Shown: positions 21,236 through 33,649 of the stretch, piece by piece
Layout: each line of letters starts with the position of its first letter
Numbering within the stretch: the stretch's first letter is position 1
Source of the DNA: Knoxdaviesia capensis
Taxonomy: Eukaryota > Ascomycota > Sordariomycetes > Microascales > Gondwanamycetaceae
Direction: 5' to 3'
Length of the DNA: 64,000 bases
NCBI GenBank assembly: GCA_001510575.1
Contig: LNGK01000007.1
Coordinates: 2,226,151-2,290,150, forward strand
The notes under the pieces: generated by a model
Told to the model about the DNA's origin: nothing
What the model saw: the letters and a program-made list of their open reading frames with translations, nothing else
Databases searched by the model: none
Position numbers and translations under genes: made by a program

Positions 21236-24200
21236 GGTGGACCGCATGCAGGACGGTGTTCGACGAGCAAGTGGTTGAAAGTTGGTTGTGCGGGCTCGGG
21301 GAAGTCAGAGTGAATATGGAGTGTATCTTCGGAGTCAGGGTGTGTTGTTGTAGTTGAAAAGAGGAGAAAAGGCGACGTCGTCGGTTTGTATCGCCTTCTC
21401 TGCGGTCGTGTGTCTTAAGTGCAAAAACCGGAAGGCCCGCTAGGTTCTGGCCGGCGAGAGGAAGTCCGGGCCTCGTTACTATATATCTTTTCTTTTCTCT
21501 TTTGCCCTCTCTCTTAGGCTTCTTTTCTTCCGCCGATTATAATAATAGACTGACGATCTACTCCGGCCCGATCGATCGCGGATGTAAAAATAGCCGACAA
21601 AGCCGCGACAAGGGAGAAGGAATCAGAAGAGGAAGGCACGACTCTCAAAGAAACACCGGGACGAAGCGCCAGGGGAAACGGCGGGAAGGAACAAAGAAAC
21701 GCAAGGCGAAAGAGAGAAAAGGGAAGGAAAGAGTCGGGATGTTAGGGTTTTGTCGGTTTGCGGGTTGTGGCTTGTATTATCAACAACCGAAACGAAGGGC
21801 ACAGCGAAAAAGAAAAAAAGTTGAAATGAAAGGCGAAAAAGCTTATCGGTGGCCGGGGGGAGACAAAGAAACACACGGGAAAGCAATCAATCTGGCATGG
21901 AGGCGGAGTTGTGTTGTATGTGTGTGTGTGTGTGTGTGTAAGTCGATTGTCGTCAAACGAGAAAAAAAAAGTAAATCGTGGAAGATGGATGTGTGTGTGC
22001 AGGTGACGCTACGCTACACGTAGATGAGTGTAACGGAGGGGACAGCCAGAAGATATACACAGACGCAAAAGAGCATCAATCGTTGAGAAGAGCAGAAGAC
22101 TTCTTCTCTCTCCTTCTCTCGGCTCGGGAAACAGACAAGAAACAATAACCTCCAAAATGCCGGGTCCGCCCGTGTGGTTGGATATATATGTGAAGCGTGG
22201 ATGGAGCAAGCCGCAGAAGACGGGGAAGCCAGGCCCCAGGAACATCTGCAGACACAAGACCCAGATATGCAATTACCCATCGCCAAGGTGGACGTCTGTA
22301 AGTCTCCCCCCCCCCAGAGAAACGCGCACGTATATATCTGCGTTTGCCAAAAGTCCTAGATACATGCAGCCCCCCTCGTGTAAGAGTTACGTAGTGTGCC
22401 CGCCGCCAGTCAGACGGATACGATGGCTGGCAGCTCACAAGCAGGCACGGGGTGGGGGGGGGAAGTAGCCAGTACTTCGTCGTCTTCCTTCCAGTCTCAT
22501 GTTCTCGTATCTCTGCAGCAGAAGATGCATGTGCCGACGTGGTGAGATCTGGTCATTCGCAGACTCTCTCACTGTCCCGGGCTCGCGGCTCAAGTCCTGG
22601 AACACCTCCGTGATCGCAGATTCCCTCCCCCCCCCGTCTTGTTTGGCACCTTGGGGCCCGGACGAAGAAACACGAGAGAGGGGAAGAGGGCGGCAGAAGA
22701 CAGAAGGGACGAAGAACTCTCTCTGTCATCCGATCCGCACGGCTTGCTTAGCTGGTACCGGATCAAATGATTGTGTGCAGGAAGTCCCATAGATTGAACG
22801 GCATACGGCAGTATATTGCGTCTATAGCGGTGGGTGGGATATATGTGTGCAGTTTCGAAGGGGGCAAGGTGTTTTCATTCACGGCCAGAGCTTTCAAGAG
22901 TATCCGAAGAATCCCACCCAAAAGTGAATGATTCGTGCTGCTTGTGTGTACCTTTTTCGTCCTAGTAATATGCATGTGTCCTGTTTGGCCATGTATATAT
23001 TCTTCATACTTCAAACAGGTCTATTCAGAATAATCTCCACGTTGGACCCCCGGCGGAATGGCGAAACGAGACAAACGGAAAGAGAAAGTGTGTGTATGGT
23101 GTGAGTGGGTGATGATATAGAGTGCATGCGCTATTGTGTGGACACCCGCACTTACAGCTGTTTGCTTCATGCAAACCGGACCTATAGGCAGGCACACTTA
23201 CATACTGTATATACCTGTCTAACGGCGATTGATATATGCGGCAGCCCGTTCAGGAATTTGGCCCGGGGGGGTTCTTTTGGTGATGAAACAAACAGAAACA
23301 GGCAGTTGCATTCTGCCAAATTGGTAGCAATTCACCCAGAAGCGGAAGCCCAGCAGACTAAAGTCCGCGTGCTGCACCACCGAGAAAAAGATAATCGTCC
23401 GCGCACTGCTGATACATACAGTACATCCGCCATACATGTTGTGCTTCAGATAACGATGGCTGATCGTTGCCCCGACCGTGGTGGTGATCCCGATAACTCT
23501 GGCCTGAGTCTGGGCTGACCCGGAAGACGGAGACCTCTGTCCGTGGTGAAGATCTCGCAGAGAACCCTACGGAGTGGCCCCACGCGCGAGACTCTCTCTG
23601 CGAGAGCACCCCGTAAAAAACCACACAACCAGTAAAACGCAGAAAAGAAGATATACCACGACTATCGGTCGACCGGTTCCTCTTTTTGGATGGTCGTCGT
23701 GTGTCCAGGTGGAAACACTCTCTTCGTACCTATGCAAGTCCTGTTTGGCGCGCTGATGGCAATAAATGGTGGGAATCGAGGCTGTGCTTAGCGAATCTAG
23801 CTGGTTTGGGATGGCCTTGTCTTGGATGCCAAATCGTCGTTCGAGTTTGACGGTGCTGAACCTATCCTATATTTATAAATAAATAGCAAATCCACCCACT
23901 GGTCCAGTTTGTGGGTGGTGCATAAACCTTAAATCCATTTTTAAATCGGATGCCACTCGCAGAGGCAGCAGTAATGCAACATCGCAGAAACACGGGCGAC
24001 GAAGCGTGAGGGGGAGCTGGTCCAGGCCGGCCGGGTGGTGATGACGCACTGGGTGTGGCAGTTCAGAGTTGGTCTCTGTGTGTTTCCAGGGCACATTCGG
24101 TCGGCTTCAGCTCTGGCCGGCGGGTGTTGAGCTGAAATCATGGCCACGACCCCGATCTTTTGCCCCTATGCTCTTCTGGAGGACCGAGGCCAACAATTGG

Positions 24201-26245
24201 GGAGGGCGCCCGTCGGGGAAGATTCACAGTACCGTCCGTATGTACCGACTTCCGCATACCGACTCTGCTGCTGGGCGTAGGAAGTGGAGTCGCACGTCGT
24301 TCTCTGGCCTATGGCCGCTAGTTCCATGTTGTCTCAGCCATCTTCGGTGCGTGGACGCAAACTGGAAATGTGTAGTGGATCTCTCTCAAGGCAAGGAACA
24401 TGGCTTGGAGGCAGAAATTAACAGAAGAATGGAGGAAGAAAACTCACAGCAGAGACATATAAGAGGAAGACGCCTTGGATTATATCCTTCATCATCACTT
24501 ACTTAATCCCCATTGTGACCACACAGAAAGTTCAGACGGAAGGTGCGACCCAACCCCCAAGAGCCGGAAAGACTGGATAACTGAATATTTCGTCCCAACC
24601 AGAGGAGGTGTGGCTGGTGACTGGAATTCTTTGCCTGTGTGCAGTGCGGCTGTTACGCCACAGCGGCTGACGCTACGGCCAGGATAGGCAGAAAGTACCG
24701 AAAGATCTTCTCCAGTGGGCGACACAGTTCAGTATCCCCAAAAAGAACACAGCTGGGAATCTGGTCTGGGCCCATGAAACAGCGCGCATGCAACCACGCG
24801 AGAGTGCTGTCATTGCAGAAAACCCTAGGCACTTGGTGTTTTTACTGATATGCTTACCACCCGAGGGAGCCGGGGATCACTGAAACAGTCGCCGAGACGT
24901 TCCGTCGTTTCCTCTGTATCCTCCGTAGACTCTCCCGGAACTGCCGAAATTTACACTCCTCAAATCCGGCCCAACGCCCTATGCGCCAGCCCAGCCCTGG
25001 CAGGCGCGATCGGCTGCTCCTGCCCGTCTCCAAAACTAGCCTAGAGCGTGGATGGCTCAGGTCCACCAGCATCGCTAAACCAGCAATTCGTCATGCAAAA
25101 ACCGCCTGAGCACTGGCCAGCCCGCCCAGAAAATCAAACTGCTGGTAAACAGGGCAATATCGGTAGGCAATCCGGGTCCCACCCACCCAGACCACTTTGT
25201 CTCGTCGGGGAGCCCTGGACCAGGTACCTGGTACTTCAGGATTCCGCATGTTATATGCATGGAGGTGCTGTAGCCGGTACTTCACACTTCTGTCCTTTGA
25301 TCCCACGGCCGCGCCTGCTCATCGCCAAGCGTGCTGCGCGTTAGGGAACAGGGCAAGAAAATGTCAAGTCAGGTCAGGGGTCGGCGTGCCTTCCACTTTC
25401 CCAAAAATTTTCCAGCCTTGCTGTAACTTAACGGGTTGGCGGTGGGTTCAGGTGAGTTGTTTTGGCTCTTTCCGCTGTTGCGTCTGCTCCTTCCTCGGCC
25501 GTAGAACGAAAAAGTGGAAGCAAACGGGCAGGAGCTTGCCGTCCAGGATTGCGCCTCGCTCCTTCCCTCTCTCTCTCTCCCCTTAACCCGCTCCTCCTCC
25601 CATGTCCAGCAAATCTTCAATCTTCGGGCGTTTCGGGCGTTGAGCTTTTTTCCTTTTCTCTTTTCTTCCTTTCACCTTCTCCGAACCTCGCTTCTTCCAT
25701 CTCTCCTCTTCTTCGCTCCTCATTCTTATCTTGACCTCAGTCAGTCGCTATCGATCCATGAATCTTCGTCTCTGATCTGCTGAAGAGAATCTCGTCCTTG
25801 TTTCTTGGTTCTGTGTCTCCTTCTCACCGGCATCCTCCGGTTTCTTCTCCTTTTGGATACCTATATATATCACTCCTCCGATTTGCGGCTGTTTCTATAT
25901 TTGTGCATAATCTTCCTCCTCTCCGTTGATATCTTTCCCCTTTCCCGTTTACGAAGTCTATCTGTTTTAAAGTTGGCTTCGGCACCGGCACCACCCCGCA
26001 ACCCTCCTCGCCTATCTTCTTGTTCCACAACCCTAATCTAACAGCACTCGCCTCCTTGGGCAATCAGCCGCCGCCCTTTAACCCTCGAGCCTCGACCCAA
26101 ACGCGAATCTTCCGGCCGCATCAATCATGCTGGTGTTTCGTTTGTGATTCCCGCCTCTGTGTATTTGCCCGTCGGCCCTCCGCTTCTGCCTTCCCGCCTT
26201 GGAGCGCCGGCCTCCGGCCCTCCTCCCGCGCCAACTCTGTAAGCC
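21236..26245. other. Intergenic, 5.0 kb, between divergent genes
   Basis: Divergent promoters of the GTPase and DUF3433 genes. No convincing coding frame: open frames are short and shift composition. A (TG)10 run at 21918-21938, TACTGTA at 23203 and TACAGTA at 23417, and a CT-rich leader from about 25550 to 26245 with a TATATATAT stretch near 25861-25869. Confidence 0.55.
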
Positions 26246-29119
26246 ATGGCCCGCAATGGCCAGTACATGCCTCCGTATCAACAGCAGGAGGCCGATTACG
26301 TTCAAGATGCGACGTCTTCTTCCAGCCAGTTCAGCTCGCGGATCACCAGCTTCTACGATATTGCCGACGTGAGCATCGACCACCTGCAGTTCGAGCACAG
26401 CAAGACCACTAGGCCCGTCCCCTCGAGCTCTGCAACATACTCGCCGCCGTCGTGGACGGCCCCGCACCAGCCGTTTTCCAGCTATGTGCTTCCCGACCCA
26501 GTCCCGGATCGGTTCCTTCGGGGGAGAGAATCCTGGGTGTCTATGGACTCGATGTATGATCCAACTCTTCACACCAGCTCCTCGACTGTATCTCTTCAGT
26601 CTGTAGCAAACGCCCAGGCCTATGGCTATCGCAACGCCACCTCGACCATGCCATCCCTCCCTTATCATGTTGCTTCTAGTTCTATGGTATCCTCCCCTAC
26701 CGTTATGGCCACACCACCCCGATCCGCCGCCCCTTCTCCCTTATCTCGCACGGGCTCGGCACGGACAGGCCGTCTATCACGAGTACTTTCCGGTCGGCGC
26801 GCAACACAGGTCATCCACGAAGAGGACGAGGTGGCCATGTCCATGCTCCCTCGTGCTGCTCCAATGGGGACGTCAGCGAATCCCTCACGGCGCCAGCAGA
26901 ACCCCTCGTTCCCCCAGGCGGATACCTCCTACCGATCACAATCCAGCCTCTACCATCCGTCGTCCACACGCACCACATTGGTGGGTAGTCCCATCTCAAG
27001 CACCACGCCCGACGCAACTCTAAGTGAAGCCGAGCTTCTCCAATCGCCAGGTCGCAGCGGTCTAGCCAGATCCTTTTCCCGCCGAACTTCTCTGGGCCAG
27101 AAATGGTGGCCCACACCAGGTGGCGGCGCAAACACACTCAACCGGGCAGCCACCGTTCGGAACCTTGCCCAGCAGGAAGCAAACCGCCGTGGCCAGGTCA
27201 TCCAGGTGGTGATGGAGGATATTCCAGAGGACAACTTGAATGCCGGCGGCGAGGTTGTTGACATTAGTGCCATGGCCGGCCCCGATCTTTTCTACCAGCA
27301 ACAGCCAGACTCTCCAACGACCTCTCTCAAGGCCCGGCGGCGCGTCATCACCAGAAAGCTCACATATACCGCCTATCCCCAGCCAAACTGGAAGCCGTTC
27401 TCCATGCGTTGGCCATATCTGCTTCTCCTGGTGGTCATCTCTCTCGGGTTTGCCGTCGGTTCCGAGGTGACCTACCGATCAACCAAGGAACGGCCTCTCT
27501 TGACCTTCAACAAGCCATCCGATGTTCACCCAGCTATGTATTTCGCCGTCAAGTTCCTCCCAATCATGATTTCCGTCACATACGGTGTGTTGTGGCAGAT
27601 TACCGACTACGACGTCAAACGACTGGAGCCGTTCTACCAACTGTCGAAGGATGGTGGTGCGCTTGCCGACGAGTCGATCAACGTCGATTACTTCACCGGC
27701 AACAATTTCTTCATCCCGTTCAAGGCCCTTGCGTTGGGCCATTACGCCGTGGCCATTTCGTCGCTGGGGTCAATCCTGTCGGTATCCTTGGTACCGACCA
27801 GCGCCGCCGCGTCGCTGTTCCTCTTTCCCGACCGTGCTGTGCGCATAGCCAACCCGAATGGCGAGAAGATGATCCTCGTGAGCCCGGTTTGGGCGCGCGT
27901 GCTGACGACTACGCTTGTGTTGTGTGCGGTCTGCAGTGTCATCTTGCTGTGTCTTGTGCAGTCGCGGCGGTCGGGATTGATGGCCGATGTCCGTGGTATC
28001 GCCGGACTGGCTGCCATGGCGGTGGTCAGTCACATATTGATGGATTTTAAGGACATGGACACGGCCAACCACGACGATCTGCACTATCGACTGCGGTATA
28101 ACCGGTACATGCTCCTGAACGCCGCACTTGTGCCCGACGACGAAGATACGTCAGAGCGAAAGAGCCGCCGGGAGTCGATCCTGACCAAATCCGACGAGGA
28201 TGAGCGGATGCAAGACTCCCAGAAGCTGAAGAAGAACCCCCACCCTCTGATTCTGCGGGTTGGCGGCAGCGTTTCGTTTATTCTGGGAATGATGGTGTTC
28301 CTGGGGTTCATCCCCACGTTTCTGTTTACAGATGCGGCCAAGCTGACGCAGAAAGCGCCGTGGCTCATTACCGTGGGAGCAGTTGTGATCAAGCTGGCGT
28401 GGGGCAGTCTGGATAAGTCGGTGCGCATGCTGGAGCCGTTCTACATCCTCTCGCGGCGGCATGCGCCACCCTTGACGCTCACGCTGGACTACAAGGCCAT
28501 GCCTTTCGGGTACCTGCCGTACCGGGCGCTGATGAACCGCCACGTGGTGATGTTCCTCGTTGGCTGGGGATCAGTCATTGTCGAGCTGCTCACGGTGCTG
28601 GTGACCAGTCTGTCCACGGTGGAAGGGCGAGACTTTATTCCCCTCCACGACGACCACGGCCCCGATCACAGACGACGAGGCATGCCGACGCCCCGGCGGC
28701 AGGACAGCGGCGGCGGCGACCAGATCAACTCGGGGCAGGAAACGCCGGTGTCGTTCTTCATCACGTTTGCGTGCGCGTGCTTCATCCTGGGGTACCTGAC
28801 AACGGTGGCGATTCTGGTGGTGATCCGGCGACGGCACCCGTTCCTGCCGCGGCAGCCCAACACGATTGCGTCGACGCTGGCGTACATCCACCAGAGCAAG
28901 ATGCTGACGGCATTCGAGGGCCAGTCGAAGGCGACGAACGCGGAGATGGCGGAGCACCTGCAGGGCTTGAACAAGACGTACGGGCTCGGGCTGTTCCAGG
29001 GGCGCGACGACCAGACGCACTGCGGCGTCGACGAGGAGGAGCTGGTGGGGAACTACCGGCACGGGCTGGAGGTGGGGCAGGCGAATAAGCCGTGGGAGCA
29101 GGTGTGGGAGACGCTGTAG
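26246..29119 (+). CDS. DUF3433 multi-span membrane protein
   Basis: A 957-residue single-exon protein. Residues 1-385 are disordered, rich in Ser, Pro and Thr, with basic RxxS sites (for example RTGRLSRVLSGRR). Membrane segments begin with WPYLLLLVVISLGFAVGS (about 391-408) and continue to FITFACACFILGYLTTVAI (about 837-856). Two DUF3433 copies are visible: LEPFYQLSKDGGAL...NVDYFTG...PFKAL (about 456-495) and LEPFYILSRRHAPP...LDYKAMP...PYRAL (about 730-765). Each has the motif LEPFYxLS followed by DY and an xxxAL turn. The family is fungal-specific and without a proven activity. A cytosolic loop between the copies carries SERKSRRES. The ATG in context GCCATGG ends a CT-rich leader; no intron is needed. 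Function is not assigned. Confidence 0.85.
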   Translation: MARNGQYMPPYQQQEADYVQDATSSSSQFSSRITSFYDIADVSIDHLQFEHSKTTRPVPSSSATYSPPSWTAPHQPFSSYVLPDPVPDRFLRGRESWVSMDSMYDPTLHTSSSTVSLQSVANAQAYGYRNATSTMPSLPYHVASSSMVSSPTVMATPPRSAAPSPLSRTGSARTGRLSRVLSGRRATQVIHEEDEVAMSMLPRAAPMGTSANPSRRQQNPSFPQADTSYRSQSSLYHPSSTRTTLVGSPISSTTPDATLSEAELLQSPGRSGLARSFSRRTSLGQKWWPTPGGGANTLNRAATVRNLAQQEANRRGQVIQVVMEDIPEDNLNAGGEVVDISAMAGPDLFYQQQPDSPTTSLKARRRVITRKLTYTAYPQPNWKPFSMRWPYLLLLVVISLGFAVGSEVTYRSTKERPLLTFNKPSDVHPAMYFAVKFLPIMISVTYGVLWQITDYDVKRLEPFYQLSKDGGALADESINVDYFTGNNFFIPFKALALGHYAVAISSLGSILSVSLVPTSAAASLFLFPDRAVRIANPNGEKMILVSPVWARVLTTTLVLCAVCSVILLCLVQSRRSGLMADVRGIAGLAAMAVVSHILMDFKDMDTANHDDLHYRLRYNRYMLLNAALVPDDEDTSERKSRRESILTKSDEDERMQDSQKLKKNPHPLILRVGGSVSFILGMMVFLGFIPTFLFTDAAKLTQKAPWLITVGAVVIKLAWGSLDKSVRMLEPFYILSRRHAPPLTLTLDYKAMPFGYLPYRALMNRHVVMFLVGWGSVIVELLTVLVTSLSTVEGRDFIPLHDDHGPDHRRRGMPTPRRQDSGGGDQINSGQETPVSFFITFACACFILGYLTTVAILVVIRRRHPFLPRQPNTIASTLAYIHQSKMLTAFEGQSKATNAEMAEHLQGLNKTYGLGLFQGRDDQTHCGVDEEELVGNYRHGLEVGQANKPWEQVWETL

Positions 29120-29487
29120 TATCGTCTCGCTGCTTTCTTTCTCTGCTTCTTGAGTTTTTTGGGGGGAACAGTTTGGTGTCTTTGGAGTGACCTCCATTTG
29201 TGTATAGATTTTTTGGTTGATATCGGGACATGAACGAAGCGGGGGCCGCATGAATACTGGCGCTCGCATGATTTGATTTGGGGTTATTTAGGGGGGATAA
29301 TGGTATATATCCAGCGGCTTTAGGATACAAATATAGTCATGAAAGTACTTTGCTGCGTGGAGTGGTGAATGCTTGGGCTTCATTTATCACGGTGATCTGG
29401 GTGCGTCGTATGCACTTTGCTTCACCGGCGCTCTTGTTCTGTCTGGATGAAAAGTGTGTACGGGTGATGTGCTCTTCACAGCGGCCA

Positions 29488-29503
29488 ACCCTAACCCTAA
29501 CCC
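29488..29503. repeat. Interstitial telomere-like repeat (CCCTAACCCTAACCCC)
   Basis: Two full CCCTAA units plus a partial one, 370 bp after the DUF3433 stop. Confidence 0.85.
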
Positions 29504-31282
29504 CACTGTGGCCGGAAAGGTTTGGTGCAACGACGTCCCGACTCGGCGCGGGACTCACCAGCAAAACATAACCGGCCCCAAAACTTTTTCACTAAATAGT
29601 CGGGAGTAACAATCACAGGATATGCAGAGCGGTTTACCAGCAGGATTATTCACGTGTTGGGCGAGATGCAAGCTGGCAGGTAGTACGGGTGAGAGTGACA
29701 GTGACGGCTCCCGTCTTGCAGTACGACGCGGGAATTGCGGTGGCCAATGGGGTGTGAAGGTGCCACAGGTGGGTTGTACGAGGAATGTGAAGAGCGTGAG
29801 CACGAGATGAGTGGGTATGAGCGACGAGGCTGTGCTGGGGCGTCTGGCCTGTATATATGTCGGATATGGAGTGGTACGTGAGGGTGTATTGGTGGGGAGG
29901 GCAAGCGCGCTGAGGGAGCCGGATGAAGAAGCGAGTTGAGGGACGGACGGCGATTTGGGCCAAGATTGGGGGGAGGAGGTGGACGAGCCGGCTTGGAGAA
30001 ATGAAGACTTGGCTAAGGTACGCGCCGCGGAGGGGGAGTTATTCGTTCGTGAGTAGTGGTGACTGGATCTGGATCGACCACACTCTGGCACCCACCCCCG
30101 GTCCGTCTGAAAGAGGCGAGTATTATGTGAGAGTTGTGTGGCTATGCAGTTTTCCGTCCTTTTTTGCTGTTCTCCTTCTTTTGCTTGTCCAGACTGCCGT
30201 CAACTGTGCAGTGGTTGGTTTGGGGTTGAAATTTGAAATTGTGAGACACTATTCACCGACACACACAAGAAGACCAACAGAGCCAAAAAAAAACAGCTTG
30301 GGGGGGAAGGGGGCAAGATTAAAGGGGCGTCTCTTAAATCCGGCGAGAGGGACCCCCGACCGAGCGAGTCCGCCCAATGAGCGGCGGCGGGAGGTGGGTT
30401 GAAACCCAGGCTGAGAACTTGGCCCATCTTGGGAAGAGATTTCTTTGGTGCAGAAGACGACGGAACATTGGCCATGGCGGCGCGGGTGTTCCTGGGGCCG
30501 GCCTCCTGGGAAACAAAATGGGAATAAAAAGCAGTGGGTGGTGAAGAGGTGGGAAGCTGGCAGATCAAAAAGTCCAGGGGTGGATTGTCGTTACAGAGGG
30601 GATTTGGCCCTGGGACACACGGACATTGTTGGGTCTGGCCGAAGGTGATTGAATTGCAGTGAGATGTGGACATTGCACTATGCTGGATCTCGTCCCGACT
30701 ACTGTACTGTACCTTTCCTCGACGAGGAAGTAAGTGGACGAGCCAGACGGGATTGGGATGTCAGCGGGGAGGAGCGGCCAGGGGGGAGCGGGGGCGGAGA
30801 TTGATGATGACCACTTGCCAGTTTCCCACCCACGGCGGGTGATCGTGAAGTTCCAGAAGACGCCGATGATTGGAAGAGAACTCGGCAAGTCAGGAGACAA
30901 GGGGCGGCTCTGTCCAAAATGGGGGAGGGAATCATCCTTTTCTGGAGATGGAGGGAAGTGGCGGAGGGGGAGGGGATGAAAAAAAATAGAACGGCGAAGA
31001 GAAGGAATGACAGATGTTGTCTCGTCGTTTGTCGCCGCCGAACACATACAGGACACGATGTGCAGTCTCATACTACAGTACTGTAGATGCACATACTAGA
31101 TGCACATACTGGAGCACCTGCTTATGTGCATCGCCCGAAGCCAAAATGAAGGCGACGCTTTGTCATGTGCTTCCGCCATTCACAGAGGTCAGCAATACGA
31201 GAAACCATGAAGGCCTGTCAGACTGACATGCCAGTGAACACAGGATCCCCCCGGAATGCGAAATCACGTCGAGATGGCCTCT

Positions 31283-31310
31283 TTTTATTTTATTTTATTT
31301 TATTTTATTT
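31283..31310. repeat. (TTTTA)n microsatellite
   Basis: About five and a half copies of a TTTTA pentamer, in the intergenic region before the FLC-like gene. Confidence 0.9.
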
Positions 31311-33649
31311 AATTTTTTTGGTAATTTATAGATATGTATTTTTTTCCTGTCGATGCCACGGTTTCTTCTGTCTCACCTGGCATTCCACCAGAAGAGCGCA
31401 GTACTTCCCCAAAATCAAAGCCGCAAATACGAGGTCTTTTTCTCTGCTCCCCCCAAGAACCGCCTACCCGCCAACGGTGCCAAGGGGTACAAGCTCTTGT
31501 ACCTCCGTCAGCCAAGCAGGGTGTGAAGGATACGTCCAGCCAGCCAGTGAGAGTTTTGGTTTTTTTTGTGTCCAGCTGCACAGGTATGAGGGAGAACACG
31601 CGTCACCCTTCTTTTTTGTGCGAGTATGTTGTTGTGTTATGGTCTTGTAGCACTTGGCTTCCGGGGCCCAGGCTTATGGACCTTTTTCTGAGTGAGATGC
31701 CAATACCTTGACTGGACCCCGTTAATTGAGTTGGCGGGTTTCCTTCCCTTCCCGTGAGAATGCACTGCCAAACGCGGAGAGAGCGGCACAATTAGCTTTT
31801 CGGATTTGCTGTGCGATCTACTACTGTACAGTCCAGCTCTTCTCTCTCATCCGACCACCACTCTCGTCGTCCTCGTCGTCGTCACGTGTTCGCCGGCGAT
31901 TTCGGGGACGACTCTGATCACGAAGTCCAGCACGGGACCGCTGCGTTCGTATCCAGCGCGAGGCCCAACTTTTCATCTCACAGTCAACCTCGACATTCTC
32001 TCCCTTCCAGCGGCCAAGCCTCTGGGCACACTGGGCAACCTCTGCCAAATGTCCCGTGCTGCTTGCTGATCGAGCAACACTGGTCGGCGCTGTTGGGGTG
32101 CTTTGTCACTGTACTGTACTGTATATATATCCTCGTATTGGACTTTCAACTCAGCCACTGCCCAAATTTCAGGGGACACATGCCCAAGACTCTCCGCTGG
32201 CCGCCAAATCCGGCTTCTCCCCTCACAGGCTCACACCCCCAGAGGTACCCGCAAAGTATTGACGCCCCTGCATTGACTGCTGCCAGGTACCGATCAGATA
32301 CGAGCGGTCGGTGTCATCGCCGTATTCCCGCTCTAATCGCAGATTTGGCTGACTGCGGTAACAACAAAAAACGCCAGGCCTGCATCAAAGGTGTGCTCCT
32401 GGATGCTTTTCCTGCCGTGTGCATCTTCAGTCTGGTCTTTCCTTCTTTCTTTCCTTCTTTCTTCCCTTCCTTCTTCTCTTTTCAAACTGCTGGCGTGTGA
32501 CCACAAAAGCTCTTGCCATGAGTTTCTCTTCTGCAACAAACCAACAATACGGCCACAGTACGGCCCGCGCCGATCCCACTGTGGAGCACCGTGAGTATGA
32601 GATAATATACACCGTGCTCCTGCAAACTCCCAGCACAGCCCCCCGCCCCGGCCAGGATTGCGCACAACTTGTATGGCTGGAGCCACCACTGGGACAGTGC
32701 CCACGCACACGGTGGGCTACAGTGCATGCAGCACTGTTTTGCTGCTCTTCGTAACGGCCGTGCCTGCCTTCAATTTCAATTGTGTTTGACGCCTATGGCT
32801 GTTCGTTCCTGCTTTCAGCAGGTGGTTCGTGGTTGTGTCTGCTACTCGTTCCTGCTCTCGTAAGAGGGAAAAAGTGATTTCCTCGCGTCGGTCGCTCCTT
32901 CCCTGACTTTCGCTCTTGCCAACCCTCATCCCTCGCTTCCCCTTCGTCTTTTTTCCCCCTTCTCCCTTCAACTTTTACAACTTCTTATTTTGTAGGATAC
33001 AGTTCTTTTTGTTCTTCCTACTACCCTCACTCGTTTATATATATATATAATTTTCACTCGATTTTTTCCGCTGGTCATCTTGGTGATCTCGATAATCGCC
33101 TCATTTTTAATTCCTTTTTCTGCTTCGGGTTTTTTTCTCTCTCTGTCACTCGCTGAATCTTGTTTTTATTTCTTGTTTCCGTGTCTATATACTCTTTTTG
33201 TGTGTCTCTCCTCCCACGCCCCCTTTTACAAGCGTTCCATACTCTTCATTCCTGGTATGCTTCAGAGGACGCCAGCCACAACTTTTTTCCGCCTGATTCT
33301 ACGTGTCTCGTTTCTCGTCTCATTCGAAAAGCATCCTTAGCGAGAAGACCGACGTTCCGCAGAACAGACCACAGCGATAGGTGACACTCATCATCATCAC
33401 CAGCATCATCTCTCGACGATCTTCCTCCCCCTTTTTGGTATACAATTCTGAAAGTCTCCAGCGGCTGTGTACATACATCATCATCAGTATCATCTCCACG
33501 ACTTCATCCTCTAATCGTCTCGTTTCCCGTTTCCCGTTTTCCGTCGTCTGGAGTAAAATATTTTTTGAATCTCCTCCCGTTTGAATACCCCAACCTTCTA
33601 GTCGACGACACCCAAACGAACCGTCACAACAAAACACCCATCCGCCACG

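Larger units (their letters stand above)
29120..33649. other. Intergenic, 4.5 kb, between tandem genes
   Basis: 3' flank of the DUF3433 gene and promoter of the FLC-like gene. Telomere-like repeat at 29488-29503, a TTTTA-repeat at 31283-31310, several TACTGTA motifs (30700, 30705, 31074, 31079, 31822, 32112, 32117), T-rich and CT-rich leader from 32880, TATATATATATATA at 33036-33049, and three near-tandem GTTTCCC units at 33520-33545. Frames such as 178 codons at 29555-30091 (-) lack any domain. Confidence 0.55.

Noticed and set aside
21456..21480. GGAAGTCCGGGCCTCG resembles the conserved CR-I element of RNase P RNA
   Set aside because: No paired CR-V element or structured flank follows; downstream is CT-rich unstructured promoter DNA.
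29555..30091. 178-codon minus-strand frame
   Set aside because: Mixed Ser/Pro/Thr composition without domain, start context or splice signals; overlaps equally long frames on other frames.
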